NCBI RefSeq assembly: GCF_003814705.1
Contig: NZ_RKRA01000001.1
Location: 1,178,001 to 1,242,000 of the forward strand
Direction of reading: 5' to 3'
Length of the DNA stretch: 64,000 nt
Source: Georgenia muralis
Lineage (GTDB): Bacteria; Actinomycetota; Actinomycetes; Actinomycetales; Actinomycetaceae
The translations under genes and the position numbers were made by a program. The notes beneath the pieces were generated by a model. It did no database searches. It had not been told where the DNA came from and worked only from the letters and a program-made list of their open reading frames with translations. This document shows, in pieces, positions 24,582 to 33,417 of this stretch (the first letter of the stretch is position 1; the number at the start of each line of letters is the position of its first letter).

Positions 24582-25832
24582 ATGGAAGTCCTGCACCGGC
24601 GGTGCGCCGGGCTCGACGTATCGAAGAGGGACGCCAAGGTCGCGGTCCGGATCGCTGGAGGCGGCCGAGCGGGGGCGAAGTCGACCGTCACGACGTGGGG
24701 AGCGACCACGAACTCGATACTCGCCCTGCGTGAGCATCTGATCACCGAGGCTGTCACGTGCGTGGTCATGGAGGCCACGAGCGATTACTGGAAGCCGTTC
24801 TACTACCTCCTCGAGGACGGCCCGTTCGAAGTGCTGCTCGTCAACGCCCGGCACGCCAAGAACATGCCGGGCCGCAAGAGTGACGTCTCCGACGCGGCCT
24901 GGTTGGCGCAACTGGGCGCTCACGGCCTGGTGCGTGGATCGTTCGTGCCGCCGCCGCCGGTACGGGAACTGCGGGACCTGACCCGCACTCGCACGGCGCT
25001 GACCCGCGAACGCAGCCGCGAGATCCAGCGCTTGGAAAAGCTCTTGGAGGACGCCGGGATCAAGCTCTCCGCCGTCGCCTCGGACATCACCGGGGTCTCC
25101 GGGCGGGCGATGCTCGATGCGCTCATCGCCGGTGAACGGGATCCGGCCGTGCTGGCTGACCTCGCAAAGCGGCGCATGCGGGTCAAGATCCCCCAGCTCA
25201 CCGAGGCGTTGACCGGACGCTTCAACGATCACCACGCCTTCCTTGCCCAGATGCATCTGGACCTGATCGATCACCACACCGAGGCCGTCGACCTGCTCAC
25301 CACCCGGATCGAGAGGATGATCGAGCCCTTTCGCCACGTCAGGGACCTGATCATCACGATCCCGGGCATCAGCGTGTTGGTCGCCGACGTCATCATCGCC
25401 GAGACCGGAGCCGACATGGCCATCTTTCCCACTGCGGGACACCTGGCCTCCTGGGCCGGGACGTGCCCGGGATCGAACGAATCCGCCGGGCACGTCAAGT
25501 CCACCAAGACACGCCCGGGCAATCCCTACCTCAAGGGGGCCCTCGGCATCGCGGCCATGGCCGCCGCGAAGTCCAAGAGCACCTACCTCGCGGCGAAGTA
25601 CCGGCGCATCGCCACACGACGAGGCCCGATCAAGGCCCAGGTCGCACTTGAGCACGCGATGCTCGTCGCAATCTGGTACATGCTCACCAACGACAACCCC
25701 TACCACGAGCCCGGAGGCGACTACTTCGTCCGACTCAACCCCGACAAGGCCAAGAACCGCGCCCTCGACCAACTCCGACAGATGGGCTACGACGTCACCC
25801 TCTCACCCGCCCACCTGCCTATGGCCGGGTAA
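24582..25832 (+). CDS. IS110-family transposase (bridge-RNA recombinase type)
   Basis: The predicted protein has 416 residues. The N-terminal DEDD RuvC-like domain shows the first Asp in CAGLDVSKRDAKV, Glu in VVMEATSDYW and aspartates in RKSDVSDAAWLAQLG. A coiled-coil region (ALTRERSREIQRLEKLLEDAG) follows. The C-terminal Transposase_20 domain has TIPGISVLVADVIIAETG and the conserved serine region WAGTCPGSNESAGH. All family landmarks are intact, so the element may still be active. The ATG at 24582 gives the usual MEVLHRRCAGLDVSK start; the GTG at 24573 is an alternative. The stop is eight bases from the right end. Confidence 0.93.
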   Translation: MEVLHRRCAGLDVSKRDAKVAVRIAGGGRAGAKSTVTTWGATTNSILALREHLITEAVTCVVMEATSDYWKPFYYLLEDGPFEVLLVNARHAKNMPGRKSDVSDAAWLAQLGAHGLVRGSFVPPPPVRELRDLTRTRTALTRERSREIQRLEKLLEDAGIKLSAVASDITGVSGRAMLDALIAGERDPAVLADLAKRRMRVKIPQLTEALTGRFNDHHAFLAQMHLDLIDHHTEAVDLLTTRIERMIEPFRHVRDLIITIPGISVLVADVIIAETGADMAIFPTAGHLASWAGTCPGSNESAGHVKSTKTRPGNPYLKGALGIAAMAAAKSKSTYLAAKYRRIATRRGPIKAQVALEHAMLVAIWYMLTNDNPYHEPGGDYFVRLNPDKAKNRALDQLRQMGYDVTLSPAHLPMAG

Positions 25833-26649
25833 ATCTTCGCGTCAGCGGGGCGGAGACGGTCGCCTCGGGGGTGCCCCGCACCGAGTAGGCGCAGGCGATG
25901 GTGTGATCGCGGGCGTTCTGGTTGAAGTCGACGAACACCTTCGCCGGGTCGCGGTCCTTGCGCCACCACGTGGTGGTCGCGTCCCCCGGGGTGCGCCGCT
26001 CGACCTCGCGCGCGAAGGCCAGCGCCGCGCGGCGCACGTCGCTGAAGCCGTGCTCGGGCGTGATCCGCACGTAGACGTGCAGACCGTCGCCGCCGGTGGT
26101 CTTGGGGAACCCGGTGGCGCCGAGCTCGTCGAGCACCTCGTGGGCGACGGCCGCCACCCGCCGGACGGTCGCGAAGTCGCACGCCTCGCCGGGGTCGAGG
26201 TCGATGCGCCACTCGTCCGGCCGCTCGACGTCGGCCCGCCGGCTGTTCCACGGGTGGAACTCGATGGTCGACATCTGGACCGCCCAGATCACCTGGGCCA
26301 GCTCGGTGACGCACAGCTCGTCGGCGTCGCGGTCGTAGCGGGGGAAGTGGACGCGCACGGTCTCGACCCACGGCGGCGCCCCGTGCGGCAGCCGCTTCTG
26401 GTGGACCTTCTCCCCCTCGATCCCCTCGGGGTAGCGGTGCAGCATGCACGGCCGCTCGCGCAGGGCGTTGACCACGCCGTCGCCGACGGCGAGGTAGTAC
26501 TGCGCGAGGTCGAGCTTGGTGTGCCCGGGGCCCGGGAAGTACACGCGGTCGGGGTTGGAGATCCGTACCGTGCGGCCGCCGACCTCGAGCTCGGTCGCGG
26601 GCGCCTTCGCCTTGGCCATGGGCTCACTCCACCACGGACCGCGTCCGCC

Positions 26650-26732
26650 GTCGACCGCTCCCGCGCCGTCGCCATCCCGCCCGTCGACCGTCCCCGCGCC
26701 GTCGCCATCCCGCCCGTCGACCGTCCCGGCGC
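26650..26732. repeat. 33-base tandem repeat, two and a half copies
   Basis: Units begin at 26650, 26683 and 26716, each starting GTCGACCG and running to CCATCCCGCCC; the copies differ at one or two positions. It fills most of the gap between the ligD-type gene and the histidine phosphatase gene, which it borders. No function is apparent. Confidence 0.85.
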
Positions 26733-26740
26733 CGCCACGC

Positions 26741-27331
26741 TCAGGCGTGGGGCGGCACGCCCCAGTGCTTGACGACCGGCGCGCCGCGCTTGTGGCCGAG
26801 GACCGCCCAGTGGGCGGCGTCGAGGAGGAAGTTCTCCCCGTACCGGGCGGGTAGCCCGAGCCATCGGACGACGAGCATGCGGGAGAGGTGGCTGTGCCCG
26901 ACGACGAGCACGTCGCCGGACTCGCGCAGCCGCTCGGTCCGCGCGATCACCCGGTCGACCCGGGCCGCGACGTCCTCGGCGCTCTCCCCGCCCGGGGCAC
27001 CGTCGGTCCACAGGTTCCAGCTGCCGCGGCCCTCCGCCTCGCGCCGCTCGTTGTACTCGGCGGTCGTGACGCCCTCGAGCTCGCCGTAGTCCCACTCCAC
27101 GAGGTCCTCGTCGATCTCGAAGTCGTCGATGCCGGCGAGCTCGGCGGTCCGGCGTGCCCGCTGGCGCGGGCTGACGAGCACCTTGGCGAACTCGCGCTCG
27201 CCGAAGTTGTCCAGCAGCTCTCGCGCCTGCCGCTCGCCGCGCTCCGTGAGCGGGATGTCGGTGGTGCCGGTGTGCTGACCGGAGAGGCTCCACTCCGTCT
27301 CCCCGTGCCGGACGACGATGAGGTCTGGCAT
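26741..27331 (-). CDS. Histidine phosphatase family protein
   Basis: The predicted 196-residue protein has the catalytic histidine in LIVVRHGETEWS, Arg in VSPRQRARRTAEL and the second His in VLVVGHSHLSRML, as in phosphoglycerate-mutase-like phosphatases. It lacks the features of GpmA and is closer to broad-specificity phosphatases (CobC/PhoE/SixA-like). The true substrate is unknown. The ATG at 27331 has GGAG upstream. Tandem repeats lie on both sides. Confidence 0.87.
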   Translation of the reverse strand: MPDLIVVRHGETEWSLSGQHTGTTDIPLTERGERQARELLDNFGEREFAKVLVSPRQRARRTAELAGIDDFEIDEDLVEWDYGELEGVTTAEYNERREAEGRGSWNLWTDGAPGGESAEDVAARVDRVIARTERLRESGDVLVVGHSHLSRMLVVRWLGLPARYGENFLLDAAHWAVLGHKRGAPVVKHWGVPPHA

Positions 27332-27803
27332 GCCGTGCTCCTTCCCGACGTCCCGCCCACGAGCATGCCGCTCCCACCGGCCGGGCGCACCACGGGCGCG
27401 GGTTACCGTCGAGGCGTACGGGCGCGGGTGGCCGTCCTGGCGTCGCGCACCACGACCGTGGCCGCCCGAGGTCGCGCACCACGCCGGTGGCGTCCTCGGG
27501 TCACCGCGTCACTGCGTCACCTCGTCACCGTTTCACCGCGTCGTGCCGCGCCGCAGAGCTCTGTGCCCACCGTGCCCGGGGGTGTTGTTTGGGTCCCTGT
27601 TGGCCGCTCGGGTTGCTCGCCCTGGTGATCGCGGTGCTCGTTCCGGTTGCAGGCGTTCGCTGCAGCTGCATGGGTTCGCTGTGGTTGCCCGCGTTCGATG
27701 TGCCGACGGGTGCGCATGGACCGGACGCGGATGGCGCCGAGTCGAACGGGACGTCCGGTTTGCCAACAGTGCTCGAACAAGGCTCGTGCCGGAGGCCTCG
27801 CCC
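27332..27803. other. Non-coding gap with octamer repeats
   Basis: This 472-base stretch separates the histidine phosphatase and SRPBCC genes, both leftward. It contains the octamer repeat at 27500-27539 and, from 27590 to 27780, a less GC-rich tract with several copies of GTTCG-like words. Open frames here have no ribosome-binding site and no recognisable sequence. It could hold the promoter of the phosphatase gene near 27340-27420. No RNA gene was recognised. Confidence 0.5.
27500..27539. repeat. 8-base tandem repeat, five copies
   Basis: GTCACCGC, GTCACTGC, GTCACCTC, GTCACCGT and TTCACCGC follow one another without gaps. The unit does not resemble the other repeats in the window apart from its short length. 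Confidence 0.8.
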
Positions 27804-28349
27804 TCACTGCCCCGCGGGCGACCGCCAGCGGCGCTTCTGGCGTCTCCAGCCCTTCCGGCGCCATCGGTTCTGGCGCTCCAGGTGTCTCGCGAGCGCCCGC
27901 CACGTGGCGTGCTCCTGGCGCCGGCCGAGGACGAGGAGCGCGGGCGCCAGTGCGGCCGCGCGTCCGTGGAGGCGGACGTCCCAGTCCCAGCTCAGCCGGG
28001 TGCCACCCTCGGCCGGGGTGAAGGTCAGGGCGCCCGAGGTGTCCATCCAGCTCAGGTGCGCCCGCACGGCCAGCGACCGCAGCGGGTCGTACCCGGTGAT
28101 CTCCGACCACATGTGCGCGGCCCGGCCGGGCATCCGCATCCGCTGGTGGAAGCGCGTCCCCCTGCCGACCGGCCCGGGGGTGACCTTCTCCGCCGACGCC
28201 ATCCGCCGGTTGTACCTCGGCTCGTTCCGCATGTCGGCGACGAACGCGAAGACCTCCACGAGCGGCCTTCGGACGGCGACCTCGCCGGTCATCGTGCCGC
28301 CGCGCGGGGCGTCCGACGTCCGTGCAGGTGTCCTCACGCTAGTGGGCAC
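27804..28349 (-). CDS. SRPBCC family (polyketide cyclase/dehydrase-like) protein
   Basis: The predicted 181-residue protein has the helix-grip fold pattern: VRRPLVEVFAFVADMRNEPRY at the start, GRGTRFHQRMRMPGR and WSEITGYDPLRSLAVRAH in the middle and the long C-terminal helix HATWRALARHLERQ. It then ends in a strongly basic Arg/Trp/Lys tail. Such proteins bind small hydrophobic ligands; no ligand can be named. GAGGAGG eight bases before the GTG at 28349 sets the start; an ATG at 28292 also exists but has no clear ribosome-binding site. Confidence 0.75.
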   Translation of the reverse strand: MPTSVRTPARTSDAPRGGTMTGEVAVRRPLVEVFAFVADMRNEPRYNRRMASAEKVTPGPVGRGTRFHQRMRMPGRAAHMWSEITGYDPLRSLAVRAHLSWMDTSGALTFTPAEGGTRLSWDWDVRLHGRAAALAPALLVLGRRQEHATWRALARHLERQNRWRRKGWRRQKRRWRSPAGQ

Positions 28350-28530
28350 GACGACCTCCTCCTCGACCGGCCGCGGCAACCAGTGTCCCCCGTGGTGACC
28401 CGCCCCGCCAGGGGCCGCGGTCCCCCGACGGACGTGACCGGACGTGAGGGACGCGACCGACGGACGTGACCGACGGCCCGCGGGTGGACGTCACGGACGC
28501 CCGGCACGATCGGCTGGGATGATGGCGCCC

Positions 28531-29967
28531 ATGACCGACCGCGTCGACCTCGCCACGCTCACCCCTCACGTCGCCCTCGGCGCCCTCGACGGCCGCTACC
28601 GCCGTGCCGTCGCCCCGCTGACGAACCACCTCTCCGAGGCGGCGCTGAACCGGGCACGGGTGCACGTCGAGGTCGAGTGGCTCATCCACCTGACGGACGA
28701 GGCCGTGCTGCCCGGCGCACCGCGGCTGAGCGAGGGCGACAAGGCGTACCTGCGCGGCGTCGTCGCCACGTTCGGTGCCGACGAGATCGCCGAGCTGGCC
28801 GAGATCGAGCGGGAGACGCTCCACGACGTCAAGGCCGTGGAGTACTTCCTCAAGCGCCGCCTCGACGCCGCGCCGGACGTGCTCGGCGAGGGCACCGTCC
28901 TGCCGCGGGTGCACGAGATCGTGCACATCTTCTGCACGAGCGAGGACGTCAACAACCTGTCCTACGCGCTCACCGTCAAGGACGCGGTCACCGAGGTGTG
29001 GCTGCCCGCGGCCTCGGGCATGGTCGACGAGGTCGCCGACCTGGCCCGCGAGCACGCCGGCGCCGCCATGCTCTCCCGGACCCACGGCCAGCCGGCGACG
29101 CCGACCACGCTCGGCAAGGAGCTCGCCGTCCTCGCGCACCGCCTGCGCCGGCAGCTCCGACGGGTCGCGTCGGCGGAGTACCTGGGCAAGATCAACGGCG
29201 CCACCGGCACCTACGGTGCCCACGCCGTCTCCGTCCCGGGCGTGGACTGGGAGGCGGTCGCCCGCTCCTTCGTCGAGCACCTCGGGCTGACCTGGAACCC
29301 CCTGACCACCCAGATCGAGTCCCACGACTGGCAGGCCGAGCTCTACGCCGACGTCGCCCGGTTCAACCGGGTCCTGCACAACCTCGCCACCGACGTGTGG
29401 ACGTACATCTCGCTGGGGTACTTTCGCCAGCGGCTCTCGGCGCAGGGCTCGACCGGGTCCTCGACCATGCCGCACAAGGTCAACCCCATCCGCTTCGAGA
29501 ACGCCGAGGCCAACCTCGAGATCTCCAGCGCGCTGCTCGACACCCTCGGCTCGACCCTGGTGACCTCCCGCCTCCAGCGAGACCTCACCGACTCCTCCAC
29601 CCAGCGCAACATCGGCACCGCCTTCGGCCACTCGCTGCTGGCGATCGACAACGTCCGGCGGGGCCTGGCCGGCCTCGACGTCGACGGCGACGCGCTGGCC
29701 CGCGACCTCGACGGCAACTGGGAGGTGCTCGGCGAGGCGGTGCAGCAGGCGATGCGCGCGGCGTCGATCGCCGGTGCGACCGGCATGGAGGACCCCTACG
29801 AGCGGCTCAAGGACCTCACCCGCGGGCGCCGCGTGGACGGACCTGGCATGCGCGAGTTCGTCGCGGGCCTGGGCCTCCCGGGCGACGTCGAGGCGCGGCT
29901 GCTCGCGCTCGAGCCGGGCACCTACACCGGCCTGGCCGAGCGCCTGGTGCGCCACCTCGACGCCTGA
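28531..29967 (+). CDS. purB: Adenylosuccinate lyase
   Basis: The predicted 478-residue protein cleaves SAICAR and adenylosuccinate in purine synthesis. It has the fumarase/aspartase-family signature GSSTMPHKVNPIRFENAE, the catalytic region SRTHGQPATPTTLGKE and TSEDVNNLSYAL. Length and features match the E. coli type. The ATG at 28531 gives the usual start; ATGs at 28519 and 28522 are in frame and no strong ribosome-binding site separates them. The upstream gap (28350-28530) has degenerate GACGTGACC repeats but no gene. Confidence 0.95.
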   Translation: MTDRVDLATLTPHVALGALDGRYRRAVAPLTNHLSEAALNRARVHVEVEWLIHLTDEAVLPGAPRLSEGDKAYLRGVVATFGADEIAELAEIERETLHDVKAVEYFLKRRLDAAPDVLGEGTVLPRVHEIVHIFCTSEDVNNLSYALTVKDAVTEVWLPAASGMVDEVADLAREHAGAAMLSRTHGQPATPTTLGKELAVLAHRLRRQLRRVASAEYLGKINGATGTYGAHAVSVPGVDWEAVARSFVEHLGLTWNPLTTQIESHDWQAELYADVARFNRVLHNLATDVWTYISLGYFRQRLSAQGSTGSSTMPHKVNPIRFENAEANLEISSALLDTLGSTLVTSRLQRDLTDSSTQRNIGTAFGHSLLAIDNVRRGLAGLDVDGDALARDLDGNWEVLGEAVQQAMRAASIAGATGMEDPYERLKDLTRGRRVDGPGMREFVAGLGLPGDVEARLLALEPGTYTGLAERLVRHLDA

Positions 29968-30061
29968 TCCAAGGCTCACCGAGCCGGTCGTGTCCTGAGG
30001 CCGCCACGGTCTCCCGCCCCTGCGGCCGGGTGTCGTCGGGAATTCTCCGAGCGTCGACCTC

Positions 30062-30081
30062 GTTCATGCAGACACATGAAC
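30062..30081 (+). promoter_or_regulatory. Inverted repeat upstream of the SDR gene
   Basis: GTTCATG and CATGAAC flank a six-base spacer, ending 47 bases before the start codon. Symmetry and position fit a TetR- or MarR-type operator. No regulator gene is adjacent. Confidence 0.45.
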
Positions 30082-30128
30082 ATGGGGCCGCCACCAGGAC
30101 GTTCCCCGCGTGAGAGAGAAGTCCGAGA

Positions 30129-30878
30129 ATGTCTACGTTCGACAGCAAGGTCGCAATCGTCACCGGCGCAGGCTCGGGCCTCGGCGCCGCCATCGCCGAG
30201 GAGCTCGCCGCCGGCGGGGCTCGGGTGGTCGCCTCCGACATCAACCTGGCGGCGGCCGAGGCCACCGTGGCGCGCATCGCCGGGGCCGGCGGGACGGCCA
30301 CCGCGGTCGCGCAGGACACGGCCGTCGCCGCCGACTCCGAGAAGGTCGTGCGGACCGCGCTCGAGGCCTACGGGCACCTCGACCTGGCGGTGAACAACGC
30401 CGGCATCGGCGGCAAGGCTGCGCCGACAGGGGAGATCGACCTCGAGGACTGGGCCCGGGTGATCGACATCAACCTCAACGGCGTCCTGTACGGGCTGCGG
30501 CACCAGATCCCGGCCATGCTCGCCTCGGGCGGCGGCTCGATCGTCAACATGGCCTCGGTCCACGGCTCGGTCGCCGCACCCGGCAACACCGCCTACACCA
30601 CCGCCAAGCACGGCGTCGTGGGGATGACCCGCAACGCCGCGGTCGAGTACGGGACCCAGAACGTGCGCATCAACGCCGTCGGCCCCGGCTACATCGCGAC
30701 CCCCCTGCTCGAGAACCTCCCGGCCGAGCACCGCGAGGCCCTCGCCGCCAAGCACGCGCTCGGCCGCCTCGGCCGCGCCGAGGAGGTCGCCCACCTGGTC
30801 GCCTTCCTGCTCAGCGACGACGCGTCGTTCCTCACCGGCGGCTACTACCTCGCCGACGGCGGCTACACCGCGAGCTGA
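30129..30878 (+). CDS. Short-chain dehydrogenase/reductase (SDR family)
   Basis: The predicted 249-residue protein is a classical SDR: NAD(P) motif TGAGSGLGAAIAEELAAGG, Asp in ASDIN suggesting NAD preference, NNAG, catalytic Ser in VNMASVHGS and Y-x-x-x-K in TAYTTAKHG. The end FLTGGYYLADGGYTAS is typical. The substrate is unknown. GAGAGAAG precedes the ATG at 30129. A palindromic operator-like site upstream suggests induction by a small molecule. Confidence 0.92.
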   Translation: MSTFDSKVAIVTGAGSGLGAAIAEELAAGGARVVASDINLAAAEATVARIAGAGGTATAVAQDTAVAADSEKVVRTALEAYGHLDLAVNNAGIGGKAAPTGEIDLEDWARVIDINLNGVLYGLRHQIPAMLASGGGSIVNMASVHGSVAAPGNTAYTTAKHGVVGMTRNAAVEYGTQNVRINAVGPGYIATPLLENLPAEHREALAAKHALGRLGRAEEVAHLVAFLLSDDASFLTGGYYLADGGYTAS

Positions 30879-31069
30879 CCGCTCGCCCGCGAGTCGACCT
30901 CAGCCGGGTGGTCGCTCCCACTGTCCGGCTCCCGGCACAGGTCCCGCTCCGCCCGTCCCGCGGGTGGGGCGGGACCCACTCGGTGGCACCGCACCTTCTC
31001 GCCGCGATGGGCAGCCTCACACCTCTGCACCGACGACAGACCTTCGGCTCCCACGTACCGTTGGGGACC

Positions 31070-31771
31070 GTGACCTTCCTGCCGCTGAGCTCCGCTGCCG
31101 CCTCCGACGCACCCCTCGAGGGCGTCGCCGCCTGGGCGGTGAGCGTCATGGAGAGCCTCGGCGGCTTCGGCGCGGCGCTGCTCATCGGCCTCGAGAACCT
31201 CTTCCCACCCCTGCCGAGCGAGGTCATCCTGCCCCTCGCCGGGTTCACCGCCTCGCAGGGCACCCTGGGCCTCCTCGAGGTGATCCTGTGGTGCACGGCC
31301 GGCTCGGTGGTGGGCGCGTGGGTCCTCTACGGCATCGGCGCCCTGCTCGGCCGCGACCGCACCCGCGCGATCATGAACTGGCTCCCGCTGGTCAAGATCG
31401 AGGACGTGGACAAGACCGAGGCCTGGTTCCACAGGCACGGCAAGGGCACGGTCTTCCTCGGCCGGATGATCCCGATCTTCCGGTCGCTGATCTCCATCCC
31501 GGCCGGCATCACCCACATGCCGCTCGTCCTGTTCACGGCCCTGACGCTGGCCGGGTCGCTGATCTGGAACACCGTGCTCATCCTGGCCGGCTACTGGCTC
31601 GGCGAGCAGTGGCACGTGGTGGAGACCTACGTCGGCACGTTCTCCCGTGTCGTCATCGTCGCCGTGCTGGCCGCCCTGGCGTGGTTTGTGGTCTCTCGCG
31701 TGCGGGCGATGCGCATCGAGCGCCGCGCCGGGCGCGAGACGGGCCGCGAGCGCGGCGACGACGCCGTCTGA
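31070..31771 (+). CDS. DedA family membrane protein
   Basis: The predicted 233-residue protein has the DedA/VTT signatures ENLFPPLPSEVILPLAGF and GRMIPIFRSLISIPAGITHMP, with about five membrane segments and a basic C-terminus. DedA proteins are lipid scramblase or flippase candidates that support membrane homeostasis. The GTG at 31070 is used; an ATG at 31148 would remove the first 26 residues and is possible. It is followed by an NhaC antiporter gene 21 bases later, probably in the same transcript. Confidence 0.9.
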   Translation: MTFLPLSSAAASDAPLEGVAAWAVSVMESLGGFGAALLIGLENLFPPLPSEVILPLAGFTASQGTLGLLEVILWCTAGSVVGAWVLYGIGALLGRDRTRAIMNWLPLVKIEDVDKTEAWFHRHGKGTVFLGRMIPIFRSLISIPAGITHMPLVLFTALTLAGSLIWNTVLILAGYWLGEQWHVVETYVGTFSRVVIVAVLAALAWFVVSRVRAMRIERRAGRETGRERGDDAV

Positions 31772-31792
31772 CCGGCCGGAAGTGAGCCACAC

Positions 31793-33409
31793 ATGACCGA
31801 CACCGTCCTGGGCCTGCCGTTCCTGCCGGTGTTTCCACCCCTGCTGGCCATCACGATGGTCATCCTCACCCGCAAGGTGCTGCTCAGCCTCGGCGTCGGG
31901 ATCGTCACGGCCGCGCTGGTCGTCGCCGAGCTCGACGTGCCCGGCGCGCTCCGCCTGGTCGCCGAGTCGTTCGCCGGCATCTTCTGGGCCGACGGCGGCG
32001 TCAACACCTGGAACGTCTACATCATCGCGTTCCTGCTGATCCTCGGCGTGCTCGCCGCCTTCATCCTCATGTCCGGCGGCAGCCGCGCGTTCGGCCGGTG
32101 GGCGATGGAGCGGGTCTCCACCCGCCGCGGGTCGCAGCTGCTCGCCGCCGCCCTCGGCATCGTCATCTTCATCGACGACTACTTCAACGCCCTCGCCGTC
32201 GGCCAGGTGGCCAAGCCGGTGACCGACCGCAACCGCGTGTCCCGGGCGAAGCTCGCCTACATCATCGACTCGACGTCGGCGCCGGTGTGCGTGGTCGCCC
32301 CGTTCTCGAGCTGGGGCGCGAGCATCATCGGGATCATCGCGCCGATCCTGCTCGCCGCGGGCATGAGCGAGGTCACGGCGTTCCAGGCCTTCGTGGCGAT
32401 GATGCCGATGAACTACTACGTCTGGACCGCCCTCGCCATGGTGTTCGCCGTCGCCGTGCTGCGGGTCGACGTCGGGCCGATGCGCCGTGAGGAGGTCCGC
32501 GCCCTCGCCGCGGGCCGGCCGTTCGACCCGGCCAAGACGATCCCGGGCGAGCTGTCCGCGGACCTCCCCGTTCACCGGCCCGGCTCGATCAGCGCCATGG
32601 TGGTGCCGTTCGTCGCCCTGGTGGCGGGCGTCGTCGGGGCGATCGTCTGGACCGGGCACACCCGGTCCGGCTCCTGGGACCTGATCGAGATCTTCGCGAA
32701 CACCCTCGTGACCGAGTCGCTCGTGGTGGGCGGCCTGCTGGGGCTCGGTGCGGCGCTGGTGTACTACGCCAAGGACACGCGCAGCAACGAGCGGTTCGGC
32801 TCGGGCACGTTCCGGGACGGCTGGGTCCAGGGCGTGCGGTCCATGCTCCCGGCGGTGTACATCCTGGTCCTGGCCTGGATGACCGTGGCGCTCATCGAGC
32901 AGCTCGGCACCGGCGAGTACCTCGCCGGCCTGGTGTCCGACGCGGGGCTCGAGCCCCGCTTCCTCATCCCGACGATGTTCGTCGTCGCCTCCCTCATGGC
33001 GTTCGCGACGGGCACGTCGTGGGGCTCCTTCGGCATCCTCCTGCCCATCGCCGGGCAGATCATGACCGAGGTCGGCAGCGCCGAGCTGCTCCTGCCGGCG
33101 CTCGCCGCGGTCCTGGGCGGCGCCGTCGTCGGCGACCACGTCTCCCCGATCTCGGACACCACGATCCTGTCCTCGACCGGCGCGGGGGCCAACCTCATGG
33201 ACCACGTGCTCACCCAGCTGCCCTACGCCCTGGCCGCCGCGACGGCGGCGCTGGCCGGCTACGTCGTGCTGGCCGTCAGCGGCAGCACGTGGCTCGGCCT
33301 GCTCGCGGCCCTGGCCGGGGTGGCCGCACTGGTGGCCGCCGCCCGTGCGGTGCGGCCGCCGGTGGAGGAGCACCCCGAGGTCGTGGAGAGCGTGCGGGTC
33401 ACGGCCTGA
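31793..33409 (+). CDS. NhaC-type Na+/H+ antiporter
   Basis: The predicted 538-residue protein has about 11-12 membrane segments. DDYFNALAVGQVAKPVTDRNRVSRAKLAYIID-like sequence, APFSSWGASIIGI, FATGTSWGSFGILLPIA and GDHVSPISDTTILSS are hallmarks of the NhaC/ion transporter family. It would exchange sodium (or an organic acid or amine in some relatives) for protons and help in pH and salt homeostasis. It is convergent with the Ppx/GppA gene. Confidence 0.87.
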   Translation: MTDTVLGLPFLPVFPPLLAITMVILTRKVLLSLGVGIVTAALVVAELDVPGALRLVAESFAGIFWADGGVNTWNVYIIAFLLILGVLAAFILMSGGSRAFGRWAMERVSTRRGSQLLAAALGIVIFIDDYFNALAVGQVAKPVTDRNRVSRAKLAYIIDSTSAPVCVVAPFSSWGASIIGIIAPILLAAGMSEVTAFQAFVAMMPMNYYVWTALAMVFAVAVLRVDVGPMRREEVRALAAGRPFDPAKTIPGELSADLPVHRPGSISAMVVPFVALVAGVVGAIVWTGHTRSGSWDLIEIFANTLVTESLVVGGLLGLGAALVYYAKDTRSNERFGSGTFRDGWVQGVRSMLPAVYILVLAWMTVALIEQLGTGEYLAGLVSDAGLEPRFLIPTMFVVASLMAFATGTSWGSFGILLPIAGQIMTEVGSAELLLPALAAVLGGAVVGDHVSPISDTTILSSTGAGANLMDHVLTQLPYALAAATAALAGYVVLAVSGSTWLGLLAALAGVAALVAAARAVRPPVEEHPEVVESVRVTA

Positions 33410-33417
33410 GCGGACCC

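Larger units (their letters stand above)
24285..25840 (+). mobile_element. IS110-family insertion sequence, about 1.56 kb
   Basis: The element comprises a 290-base non-coding left end, one transposase gene and an eight-base right end. It has no terminal inverted repeats, as expected for IS110. The long non-coding segment upstream of the transposase places it in the IS110 group rather than IS1111. It lies antisense to, and inside, a LigD-type polymerase gene. Its bases are visibly less GC-rich than neighbouring genes, as seen in the many AAG, GAT and CAC codons of the transposase, consistent with arrival by transfer. Confidence 0.9.
24101..26619 (-). pseudogene. LigD-type polymerase/primase domain gene, split by an IS110-family element
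   Basis: The 5' part (26619 to 25841) encodes about 260 residues of a LigD polymerase domain: VYFPGPGHTKLDLAQYY, the catalytic aspartates in WRIDLDPG, GGDGLHVYVRI and VFVDFNQNARDHTIACAYSV. The 3' part (24278 to 24101) continues TWDEVPDCDPGDF through RGDLHAGIDD. Between them sits the insertion. Taking one copy of GTCAGC and joining the parts gives exactly 957 bases, an uninterrupted 318-residue protein reading SAPLTWDEV across the join. As it stands the 5' part runs into the element and stops at 25819, losing about 58 C-terminal residues. These domains add nucleotides during non-homologous end joining with Ku and LigD ligase; no such partner genes are near. All catalytic Asp residues remain, so residual activity is conceivable but unlikely. 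Confidence 0.88.

Noticed and set aside
27332-27803. Protein genes in the gap before the SRPBCC gene
   Set aside because: Several open frames exist on both strands, but none has a ribosome-binding site, codon pattern or recognisable sequence.
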